Assembly: GCF_014356525.2 (NCBI RefSeq)
Contig: NC_052511.1
Location: 50,793,607-50,857,606, forward strand
Reading direction: 5' to 3'
From: Nilaparvata lugens
Lineage: Eukaryota > Arthropoda > Insecta > Hemiptera > Delphacidae
DNA: 64,000 nt
Shown here: piece after piece, positions 53,646 through 63,782 of the stretch
How the letters are laid out: each line of letters starts with the position of its first letter
Numbering within the stretch: position 1 is the first letter of the stretch
Notes under the pieces: model-generated
What the model was told of the DNA's origin: nothing
The model's database searches: none
What the model saw: only the letters and a program-made list of their open reading frames with translations
Program-made: the position numbers and the translations under genes

Positions 53646-53885
53646 AACTAAGAAATTGTCGAAAACAACAGATTTCATTTGAATTCAGAAAGACCGGTTT
53701 CAGTTGTTACACCATTGTCAATCTCTGATAAACTAAAACTAAATACAAGAGCAGCAGAATTTATACTAGTGGGCGAGTACTGCTATTGGTCGAGGGCATG
53801 AACGCCTGCCATTGGCTTAATTCAATTTTGAATTTGTGGAATATTATTTTATTACCACAATTACAACTTCTCAACTACACTTGGT
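53646..53885. mobile_element. Foldback family FB1, copy 3 (one arm)
   Basis: ACTAAGAAATTGTCGAAAAC, AGAAAGACCGGTTTCAGTTG and ACACCATTGTCAATCTCTGA form one arm. The far end, ATTACCACAATTACAACTTC + TCAACTACAC, is the inverted outer flank. The second inner arm is missing. Confidence 0.72.
53686..53727 (-). ncRNA. Hammerhead-like RNA motif (candidate), FB1
   Basis: Minus strand in order: CAGAGA (helix I), TTGACAA (core), extra T, GGT...ACT (helix II), GAAA, CCGG, TC, then TTTCTG, which pairs with CAGAGA with one G-U. The 6528-6567 copy keeps the same order with GGT...ACC. Confidence 0.35.
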
Positions 53886-53964
53886 TAACTGCAAAGTGTA
53901 ATAAAATCTTCCATGTTTAATAGGTACTCTTTTCAGTTCATTCCTTCATTATCATGCTAACTTA

Positions 53965-54380
53965 ACAAAGCGCTATCTATCAGCAAACTCAGTAACCAAC
54001 AATAATATAGTTGGTCAATTATTGAACCCGTGATTGTGATGATTTTTGTGTGTTTCGAATTGTAAATTGAGTGTGTAATTGATGAATGTTAAGTGACACA
54101 TAACCTAGCTACATTTGGACTGTTGTATAAATTAGAATTGGAACCGTTTTGCGCTTATAAGCCTGTGCTACTTTTCTGTAAGCTGGGTAATCCTGGATGA
54201 TTCAATAGATAGATAAATAAACCCGTCAGTTATTGAACCCGTCGCTTGTTTGTGATTGGCTGGAGGCGTGGCTAGTTTGGGTGAGGCTTTGTGAGGCGAC
54301 TAATCATAGGCCAGAGACGTTTTTGGCTGCCTCATTTAATGCTTCTCTGATTGGCTGGAGTTTCGAAAGCTTATTTGAGT
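53965..54380 (+). repeat. Repeat family F, copy 2 (split by a retro-insertion)
   Basis: Matches 43845-44065 on both sides of an inserted 192-bp segment. Confidence 0.72.
54033..54224 (+). mobile_element. Short retroelement insertion with 18-bp target-site duplication
   Basis: Flanked by GTCAATTATTGAACCCGT (54015-54032) and GTCAGTTATTGAACCCGT (54225-54242), one mismatch. The insert ends ATAGATAGATAAATAAAC, a LINE-like simple tail. Its 3' part (TTGGAACCGTTTTGCGC..GTAATCCTGGATGA) looks like a LINE 3' UTR. No ORF. Confidence 0.8.
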
Positions 54381-55169
54381 CAGACCCACTTCTGTAAAGC
54401 GTGTTTTCATTAGTTCTCATTAAATATTCTATTCAATCCTACACTCTTGAATATGAATTGTGATATTTCTGATGAGACTGGTAGAGACGTGATCAAGATC
54501 CTTCAAAACGCAAATTGAGTAACGTGCTCTCGGTACTGTAGTTGGAAGGATGACTGCTTTGAACCAACTCTAATGAGAATATTTAGGAGATCTGGTTTAA
54601 AATCACGTGGCCAGAACATCATCTTCCAACACGTGATGAAATGGAAAATGAGCTTTAGAAAATTTGATCCATATCACAATAATTATTGTAACAATGATAT
54701 TGAGTTACGTTACATACGTCAAATGATTAGAGTCAACATTGATTGCCTTTCAGCAAATATGATCAGTCATAAATTAGTTTCGTATCAGATTCTACTGTTC
54801 TTCACAACGTTACAAGTCACATGGAAAGCTCACGAGTAGTGACATAGAGTACCAAGTCACATTGGCTCCACAATTCAATATAATGGAGTGTTGGCTTTCG
54901 CTCAGTTATTGGATACCACTTCATGTTATCTAGCTACTCTATGCTTCTTTATTGCTTTCCAAACAGGAATCAATCTGCTCGTGCTCCTCGACGGGAAAAT
55001 GCAATTGATTTTTCCAATTAAAAGTGTCAGAACAACGGAAAGCTTTCCTGGATTTCCTCGTTTTTCACCTCCACTCTTGTCTGTATTCATTATAGCTGGA
55101 AAAGCGTTTGAAAATAGTGATCATGTTGAATAATAGAGAGTAGATAGAATAATAAGAATAGTAAGAGAA
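54381..55169. other. Intergenic DNA
   Basis: No supported gene. Frames at 54573-54839 and 54888-55133 lack recognised domains. TTTCCAAACAG at about 54956-54966 could act as an acceptor, but no donor was found. Confidence 0.35.
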
Positions 55170-55410
55170 TTGATTGATTGATTGATTGATTGAGTACTTT
55201 ATTTATGTAGATTACAATATATACTGGCTTATACACTTATATACAATAGCTTACAATACAGCAAAATTATAGATGAATTTACATAATATAGACTAAGAAA
55301 ATAATTATTGAACTGTATATGATATGAAAAAGCAATTTGTAATATAATAACTATAGATAATAATCATAATTTATTGTTATGAATCTACATAAATTGGCGG
55401 AGCTTAGGAC
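55170..55410 (-). mobile_element. Tail family TA, copy 5 (5'-truncated)
   Basis: Minus-strand match to the 3' 240 bp of 5315-5606, from the (CAAT)n tail to GCTCCGCCAATTTATGTAG-type sequence. The TTGGTAGAGAG start is missing. Confidence 0.8.
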
Positions 55411-55499
55411 ATAGGATAATGAGAGAGGGGAATAATAATAGAGGAGATTGTATTTCAAATCGAGACAAGGGTTAGTATTTGTCGCGAACCGATAAGGGA

Positions 55500-55745
55500 G
55501 CTACAGGGAGATTCACTGGAAACTGTCACCATTGTTTGAATGGAGGAGCATCAATGCTATTTGTGAGGGATACTGACAGTATGGAGTGAACTATCGACGT
55601 AAGGTCACGTGACAGGTGTCACGTGCCAGATCATGACGAGTGTGCTGACATGTGATATGGTGGAATTCACTGAAAATTGTCAGCTTTCTATATTGTATAA
55701 CATCATTGCTTCCCGTTCAACCAATGCTGACAGTCTGGAGCTAGT
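55500..55745. repeat. Two hairpin units of the 45-kb array family
   Basis: TTCACTGGAAACTGTCACC...GGATACTGACAGTATGGAG and TTCACTGAAAATTGTCAGC...CAATGCTGACAGTCTGGAG resemble the GCTGACAG hairpin units, about 160 bp apart. Confidence 0.6.
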
Positions 55746-55870
55746 TTCACAACAGATTTCATTTCACACGTGCTGTAATTGGTTGATGCAGTTTTGTTTT
55801 CGTACTGTACGTATTTAGACTGATTGTATATTATATAACAGGGTGTTAAGGCTGTGCAAAGGCTAAAAAT

Positions 55871-56728
55871 CTGGTGTGGTGCACTCACACAACTTTCCTT
55901 GCCGTTATGAAAATTGATCACTGACGCTAGTGTTCCCGCGCATCTCAAGTCTACTATTCAAATATTTGAGCCAGCTGGTGACAGGGCAATAACGCTGGAG
56001 ACACACATGAGGTCTGCTATCTCTTCATAGTGAATCATATAATTAATGAATCATAGAATCAACAGATGCCAAAGGTTTGCAATTGAATAATCACATTCTC
56101 TCGAATTTCGAGCTTATTTTCAATTTTAGATGAAAATGGTACTGAACATTAATTATTGTAGAAATTCTCATGCTCGATCTACTCCACTTGATTTTTTTTG
56201 TTTCAATTGTATCTGAAGCCTGATAATTGGGAATCTATCTGCATTGATGAGGCGGAGCTCCTGAAATTTTTACAGATATGGGACTTGTGGCGTTGATAGA
56301 GCTTATCGATGACTATTTTAGGTATGAATTTGATCAAAATCGTTGGAGCCGTTTCCGAGAAAATCACGAAAAACCCTGTTTTTGACAACATTTTCGCCAT
56401 TTTAGCCGCCATCTTGAATTGCATTTGATCGAAAATGTTCATGTCGGATCCTTATAGTGTAAGGACATTAAGCTACAAATTTCAAGTCATTCCGTTGATT
56501 GAGAGATGAGATATCGTGTACACAGACGCACATACACTCATACACACACACACACACACACACCACCACACACACACACACACACCACACACACCGTTGC
56601 AGACCAATACCCAAAACCCTTTTTTGGACTCAGGGGACCTTGGAACGTATAGAAATTTAGAAATAGGGTACCTTAATTTTTTCGGAAAGCAATACTTTCC
56701 TTATCTATGGTAGAGGGCAAGGAAAGTG
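55871..56728 (+). mobile_element. Repeat family A, copy 4, nested in the TTAA element
   Basis: 858 bp from CTGGTGTGGTGCACTCAC to GGGCAAGGAAAGTG, with a 5-bp duplication AAAAT at 55866-55870 and 56729-56733. The internal (CA)n lies at 56533-56592. It sits immediately inside the left TIR. Confidence 0.87.
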
Positions 56729-57976
56729 AAAATAAACTTAATACCGGTGATATTTTCCAATCAAGTTTAATCAAGTTTTTTGATTCATATATCATCAAGT
56801 TATCAAATATAGAAGTTTTCTCAGGAAAAAATTTTTTTTCGATCTTACTTTTGAGATATGAGTGCCTAAATTTAAAATTTTTGGGACAGAACATTTCAAA
56901 TTCGGTAGAGATAAATCCATGAGATTTAGAGGTTGTCAAGTAAAACAAAAATTTTTTGAAGATATTATTTTTGATGAAGTTATTGAATTCACTAAAAATT
57001 ACCAAAAAAAACTTTTTGTTAAGTTATTTTTGGTAAATCGAATAACTTTATCAAAAATTAATATTTGCAGAAAATTTTTGTTTTACTAGATCAATCATTC
57101 TAAATTCATTCTAGTTTTTCTGCTCTCTTAGTATTTTACTCTTAGTACTTCTTCTTTTCAGATTGAAATTTTATTTTTTCTAGTTTTTCCATATGTCTCT
57201 TCATTTCTCTAGTCATTCCATATGTTTCTTCTTTCTTTATTATATTTTTTCTATTTTCGACTGAATCTCAAGCCACTAATTATAGCCGACTGATTACTCG
57301 TTGCCATCGCTCAAACTACTTAGTTTTGCTGGTAACGCCAATGATAATATTATAATCGATTTTCAAATGGAAAATATTTTGATTTTAAGTTTTTGTAATG
57401 TATTGTATATGAAAATTTTCATATTTTTCACATTTGTAAAGCTTGTTTAATGATTTTGGCAATAATTATTTCTTACTTTCTTTCTTTCACTCCTCTGAAT
57501 CTCATGGATTTATCTCTTACCGAGTTTGAAATGTTCTGTCCCAAAAATTTAAACTTTAGGCGCTCATATCTCAAAATGTGATGATCGGAAAAAAATGTTT
57601 TTCTGAGAAAACTTTTTCATTTTGATAACTTGTTGATAATTTTACAAATCGAGAAACTTTGAAAAATATCATCAGTAGAATAGCTATTTATGTATTAAGA
57701 GCGTAATGCGCGACTCTATCGCTCGCGCAAAACAGTCATCACGCAACGCGAAGTGGAGAGTGATAATTTAGCAAGAGCGATAAAGAAGCATTACGCGCGA
57801 ATTATTTACAAATTTTCCCTACAACTGCCCAAACCTGTTAAATTACTTTTACAATTACCGACTTTTCAGGTTAAGATCTGACCTTTTGGTGAGCTGCTTA
57901 CCATCAGCTGATTGGCGAGCGTAAAGATACTCTTCTGCACATGCGCAAATGATTTGCGAGCGTAAAGAAAATTTAC

Positions 57977-57988
57977 TGCGCATGCGCG
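57977..57988. promoter_or_regulatory. NRF1-type palindrome TGCGCATGCGCG
   Basis: An exact match to the YGCGCAYGCGCR consensus of NRF1/Ewg-type factors, inside the TTAA element. A related GCACATGCGCAAA lies about 40 bp upstream. Function unknown. Confidence 0.35.
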
Positions 57989-58157
57989 GATGGTTAGCGA
58001 GCGAAAAAGTAGATTCTTCTCAGAAATAAGCTGTTTACGAGGAGAATTGAGTATGTGAATTCTTTTTTACGCGCAGTTGTAGAAAAAGTTTATTTTTAGC
58101 CTTTGCACAGCCTTAAGTTTTAACCGTGATAAATTGTCATCAATCATTGATCCACTT

Positions 58158-58360
58158 CATAATGGCAGAGGAGAAAGATAGGAAACAACGTTGCCGCTTC
58201 TCTACCTTGTCACTGCCTCCCAAAAAATTTCAAAAATACATTTTGAAGATTCCATTGTATTGATGAATTCTCACAATTCTTCAACAACGAAATTTCGATA
58301 GTATTAGTAAAGTATCAACAACAAAATAACACCGCGGCCTATTTCCCGTATACAAGAAAC
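58158..58360 (+). repeat. Partial copy of the 914-bp repeat
   Basis: GAGGAGAAAGATAGGAAACA, ACGTTGCCGCTTCTCTACC, ATTCCATTGTATTGATG and AACACCGCGGCCTATTTCCC match 59576-59760. Confidence 0.85.
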
Positions 58361-58484
58361 CCAACAATCGAATATAGCGCTCAACAACTGGTACAATCAG
58401 CCATCCGAAACCCACACGAAGACAAAGCACAACCCGATAATGAATGCGCCTAGCTGGAGGCAAGACATCTGCGTCTTGTTTTGG

Positions 58485-59165
58485 AGGAGATATTCAGGGC
58501 TGGAAGATGTTGGGAGGTACTGGAAACGCCTTGGGGGGGGGCTGGAAGTCACTGGAAGGGAACTGGAGAGGGATGGGTAGGGCTGAAAAGGACTGAGAGA
58601 GAGTCTAAAGAGGACTGGGAGGGGCTGGGATGGTACTAAGAGAGACAGAAAAGGGCTGGAATACACTGGAGGAAGCTGGAAAGGACTGTGAAGGGCTGGA
58701 AAGGACTGAGAGAGAGTCCAAAGAGGAATGGAAAGGGCTGGGATGGTACTAAGAGAGACAGAAAAGGGCTGGAAGACACTGGAGGAAGCTGGAAAGGACT
58801 ATGAAGGGCTGGAAAAGGCTGGAAAGGACTGAGAGAGAGTCCAAAGAGGACTGGGAGGGGTTGGGATGGTACTAAGAGAGACAAAAAATGGCTGGAAGAC
58901 ACTGGAGGAAGCAGGAAAGGAATGGAAAGGGCTGGGATGGTATTAAGAGAGACAGAAAAGAGCTGGAAGACACTGGAGGAAGCAGGAAAGGACTGGGATG
59001 GTACTAAGAGAGACAGAAAAGGGCTGGAAGACACTGGAGGAAAATGGAGAGGACTTGGAAGGGCTGGGATGGTACTAAGAGAGACAGAAAATGACTTGAA
59101 GACACTGGAGGAAGCTGGGAAGGGCTGGAAAGGGTCTGAGGAGACTGGAAGGGACAGGAATAATT
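58485..59165 (+). repeat. Purine-rich minisatellite built from ~10-bp GCTGGAAAGG units
   Basis: The anchor GGGATGGTACTAAGAGAGAC starts at 58627, 58740, 58863, 58934, 58995 and 59066; spacings are 113, 123, 71, 61 and 71 bp. Within each class the spacings differ by exactly 10, the length of the basic GCTGGAAAGG-like unit. Open frames on both strands are repeat translation. Confidence 0.9.
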
Positions 59166-59477
59166 CTCGAGGGCCTCGTTTCTAGCTTAATTCATTCGCA
59201 CTGCCGCCAAGAAGACGCATAGCCGAGCAATTCACACGCATAAATCGCCTAAATTTCTACTGACTATCTATTCCCAGTTAGGAGGCGGTCGCAATCCAAA
59301 TAAAATTATCCGTCGCAAACTGCCAATGTCACCAATTCGCTAGCAGCTTAATTCACCAAGTCACCAAGTAACTTACTTGTTTCCAGTATTCCATTTCGCT
59401 CTGATTCCTCTCCATGTTTAGATTTATTCATATTCTTCCACTATTTATCTTATTTTGTTCCTCATTATATCTTATTT
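59166..59477. other. Intergenic DNA
   Basis: Nothing supported. Confidence 0.4.
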
Positions 59478-61305
59478 GAATCTTACTTGGTTTCCTTTGT
59501 GACAATATTAATTGACCGAACGAAGTGAGGTCTATGTTCCAACTCGGATTTTCTTCTCTCTGTCTGTATGTAACAGAGGAGAAAGATAGGAAACAACGTT
59601 GCCGCTTCTCTACCTTGTCACTGCCTCCCAAAAAAATTCAAAAATACATTTTAAAGATTCCATTGTATTGATGGATTCTCACAATTCTTCAACCAAGAAA
59701 GTTCGATAGTATTTGTAAAGTATCAATAACAATATAACACCGCGGCCTATTTCCCGTGTACAACCAGCCCATTTCCATTTTCGCGTTGATAGAATTCGAT
59801 GAGATTTGGCAGGAATATTCCTTTTTCAAATGCGCGTCGATATAAACACAAGGATGCATTTTAAGGATAATATGAAAAGGAAAGGAATTCCTCCATACTC
59901 TGATATCACTATATATATCAACTACTTCGAAGAAAGGATCAATCAAACTGTATAATAATTATTCATAATCAATCAGCTGACAAGTGGATTATTCATTGCA
60001 TGCATTACACAGATGTTTGGCCGTGTTTATTTCTACTAGTAGTTCTGTGAACAGTAGACCTCGCGCTCAGTGAGTTACATTGACCTGTTGTTATGTTTTC
60101 TCAAAAATTAATAAATAATTTATCAATTAAAAATGTCTAGTAAAAATCCTAAATAAACATAGAGCTTTCTGTCCTATATCGTACCGTGACGTGTCGTCCC
60201 GGAATGTGAGTGTGAGCGCTGTTATCAGGTCTGGCTGCAACTGTCTACAACGTTGATGGAAAGATACAATTTTCAAGATGTTCGATGTATTTGAACGGGT
60301 AGTATTATAGTCAACTGTCTACTAACGTTAATGGGAAGATACATTTTCAAGATGTTCGATGTTTTTGAAGGGGTAGTATTATAGCTCACTAGAATCTTAC
60401 TTGGTTTCATTTGTGACAATATCAATTGACCGAACGAAGTGAGGTCTATGTTCCAACTCGGATTTTCTCTTCTCTGTCTGTATGTAACAGAGGAGAAAGA
60501 TAGGAAACAACGTTGCCGCTTCCCTACCTTGTCACTGCCTCCCAAAAAGTTTCAAAAATACATTTTGAAGATTCCATTGTATTGATGGATTCTCACAATT
60601 CTTCAACCAAGAAAGTTCGATAGTATTTGTAAAGTATCAATAACAATATAACACCGCGGCCTATTTCCCGTGTACAGCAAGCCCATTTCTATTTTCGCGT
60701 TGATAGAATTCGATGAGATTTGGCAGGAATATTCCTTCCCAACTGCGCGTCGATGTATACACAAGGATGCATTATAAGGATAATATGAAAAGGAAAGGAA
60801 TTCCACCATACTCTGATATCACTATATATATCAACTACTTTGAAGAAAGGATCAATCAGACTGTAGAATATTTATTCATAATCAATCAGCTGACAAGTGG
60901 ATTATTCATTGCATGCATTACACAGATGTTTGGCCGTGTCTATTTCTACTAGTAGTTCTGTGAACAGTAGACCTCGCGCTCAGTGAGTTACATTGACCTG
61001 TTGTTATGTTTTCTCAAAAATTAATAAATAATTTATCAATTAAAAATGTCTAGAAAAATCCTAAATAAACATAGAGCTTTCTGTCCTATATCGTACCGTG
61101 ACGTGTCGTCCCGGAATGTCAGTGTGAGCGCTGTTATCAGGTCTGGCTGCAACTGTCTACAACGTTGATGGAAAGATACAATTTCCAAGATGTTCGATGT
61201 ATTTGAACGGGTAGTATTATAGTCAACTGTCTACTAACGTTAATGGGAAGATACATTTTCAAGATGTTCGATGTTTTTGAAGGGGTAGTATTATAGCTCA
61301 CTAGA
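59478..61305 (+). repeat. 914-bp tandem duplication (2 units)
   Basis: GAATCTTACTTGGTTTC starts at 59478 and 60392. Unit 2 ends at about 61305 (AGCTCACTAG, then unrelated ACAGCTGATTT). The units differ at scattered sites, perhaps 3-4 percent by eye, so this is older than the RTE duplication. Each unit contains inverted pieces of repeat family G and an ACCGAACGAAGTGAGGT motif. Confidence 0.9.
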
Positions 61306-61394
61306 CAGCTGATTTATGATTAATAATTCTATAGTCTGATTTTTACTCTAATATTGGCGTATGAAGGAGGCTCCTTTTTCCCTTTATATTATCC

Positions 61395-61605
61395 TTGAAA
61401 TGCAAAATTTCCAAAAACCTTGTATATACGTCGACGCGCAATTAAAAAAGGAACATACCTGTCAAATTTCATGAAACTCTATTACCGCGTTTCGCCGTAA
61501 ATGCGCAACATATAAACTTTTAAACATTCAACCATTGAACATTAAGAGAAATTCCAAACCGTCGACTTGAATCTTAGACCTCACTTCGCTCGGTCAACAA
61601 ATTCA
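61395..61605 (+). mobile_element. Repeat family G, copy 2 (longest)
   Basis: TGCAAAATTTCC, AAAAAAGGAACATACCTG, CGCCGTAAATGCGCAACAT and GACCTCACTTCGCTCGGTCA in the same order as 26468-26626. Confidence 0.8.
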
Positions 61606-62755
61606 AACGTGAACTGAGTTTATTAACATAAGTGAGTTTTTGATCTTGGAAAAAAAAATACAGAAAATGTACACTATCGGGAGATGATTGATGTGCCTTG
61701 GTGATCTAGAGAGAAAAAAATTTCCAGGTATGAAATTTGAATTTAAGAGATGAATCAATTAATCAAATTGAAATTGAAATTCAAATGAATAATCAAGAAA
61801 CGAGTTAATTTAAATTTTCTAGGACGCCACTATCAAAAATATAACTTTTTTCTTTTGGTTACAAAGAAACAATTGATTATTCTTGTACTGACTTATTCTT
61901 TGATATGAAAATTGTATAATTAATAGAATTTTGCATTAATAGTTAGTATCAATTTTTCATTCAAACTAAGATAAGCTTACTTAGTCGATCAACAATCAGC
62001 TACATATGAAAGAATATTGTCAATAAGTATAAGTAAAGAGTAGTAAGAAAGCATAAAACATCATATGGCCACTACTGAATCATATACCTGGCCACTACTA
62101 AAATTTAATGATTTTTCAGTGGCCACTACTGAATGAAAATTGAGTTTCACAAAAAATGTAATATTTAAAAAAAAAATTGAAACTATCGCTATTTTAGGGA
62201 ATGACACAATTAGGGAAGATCTGGGCTACATGCTCACACAGTTTCAGAAGAGATCGTTGATAAAATGAACCACAGTCTTAATATACTACAAAAAATTCCT
62301 TAACTGTGGCCACCACTAGAGCTTCTACCTTAGGAGTAATTATTATTCAACTGAATCAACTAGAACAGGATACATCAGATACTTGTGGATGAGAAAACTT
62401 CGTGAGGTCTACTGTTTCAAAATCAAGTTTCAATATTCTTCTGAGGTTCCCCCACGAATGAGGTTTTGGATATAAAACTTCAAAATTAAAACAATCTGCA
62501 ATAAAATTAGTATTTCTTCTCTGTGATAAAACTGACAGACTTACAAAGTAATGATTTCTCAGACAGATATCAAGTTAAGATAATTAGGTCAGACCAATAG
62601 GTACCAGGTAAGCTATTTTGCAAGGAAACAGCACGTTATCTATCATAGTTTAGTTCTCTATTTGCTACTAAGTAGAGGCGTCGCGACGCGTCCTAAGGCG
62701 TCCAAATTAGGCGTCGGGCCGTGTTAAAGCGTCGTCGCCTTTATTTATTGGACAA
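61606..62755. other. AT-rich intergenic DNA
   Basis: No gene seen. GTGGCCACTACT-type words recur three times around 62065-62125 and once near 62306. A CG-rich patch (GGCGTCGCGACGCGTCC) lies near 62687. Confidence 0.4.
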
Positions 62756-63235
62756 CCCTTCTCTAATTTTATCACTCAGTCCTTCTCCGTCCAGTCACTC
62801 TCTTTCTCTCTCACTCGTTCTCTCACTATGTTCCTTCTTTCTCACTAAATGTTTTCTCACTCTCTCATAGTCTCTCTCTTCCTCACACTCACGATCTCTC
62901 TCTTATCTTCACACTCTCACTCTCTCTCTCTCTCTCTGTCCATCCTTTTAACTCAATAATGCCATCCACTCTTCTCTCTCAGTCACTCCTTTCTAAATCT
63001 CAACGCCTTCGTATATTCACTCTCTTTTTCTTTACTACTTTCTCATTCTGTGCGGTTTCTCTAGAACTATCTCTCTCCTTCTCAATCTCTCTCTCTCAAT
63101 CTTTGACTCTCTCTCTCCTTCCTGCAGTTTCTCTTTCTCCTCATAATTCATCAGCAGAGACCTGGCAAAGGCGCCATTTAATTTGTTGTCTCCTCCTGAA
63201 CAAAGCTGGAGCTTTGTGTTCTTTCTTCTACATTC

Positions 63236-63266
<31 letters not shown>

Positions 63267-63540
63267 CTTCTCTTCTTCTTCTTCTCTTCTCTTTTTCTTC
63301 TTCTTCTTCCTCTTCCTCTTTTTCTTTTTCTTCCTCTTCTCCTGGTTCTCCTCCTTCTCATTCATCACTTTTTTTTCGTTCTACCGTACCTGTTCCACTT
63401 CTTCTTTTCATTCTTCTTCTCCTATTTTCTTCTGCATCTTCTATTATCCTCTTCTTTCTCTTAATCTTCTTCCTTCATCTTCTTCTTCTTGTTCTCCCTC
63501 CCATTGTTCTTCTCCTTCTTTTTCTGGTTCCTATACATGT
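62756..63540 (+). repeat. Pyrimidine tract with (CT)n and (CTT)n
   Basis: CT repeats at 62760-63130, then CTT repeats at 63238-63320, interrupted by a short mixed segment at 63140-63215 (GAGACCTGGCAAAGGCGCC). Overlapping long frames are not genes. Confidence 0.87.
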
Positions 63541-63782
63541 TTTGGATGTTTTCAACAATATTGATAGGCTATTTATAATAATTTGTTCAAATACAGCATT
63601 GACAATAATATACATATCGTCAGTAATCAATAAATTCATTATTTTTGTACAAAAATCTTATTCATAGGCTAGAGATGATAATCAGAGTCATGTCTTGTTG
63701 AATATATAGTTGTTGAACAATTTAAGTAATTCGAGAATCCTCATCACGACAATGAAGGTAATTGGGAAAAATCCCCAATTTA

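Larger units (their letters stand above)
55846..58116. mobile_element. TTAA-flanked element with 21-bp perfect TIRs (piggyBac-like, non-autonomous)
   Basis: GGCTGTGCAAAGGCTAAAAA(T) at 55850-55870 is exactly inverted at 58092-58112, and TTAA lies outside both (55846-55849, 58113-58116). TTAA duplication is the hallmark of piggyBac-type transposition. Inside are a nested family A insertion (55871-56728), ~200-bp internal inverted repeats (about 56742-56940 and 57490-57690) and an AT-rich centre. There is no transposase ORF. Without the nested copy the element is about 1.4 kb. Confidence 0.82.

Noticed and set aside
58636..59185. Frames on both strands over the 58.5-59.2 kb tract
   Set aside because: Both strands are open because of the 10-bp purine minisatellite; no domain.
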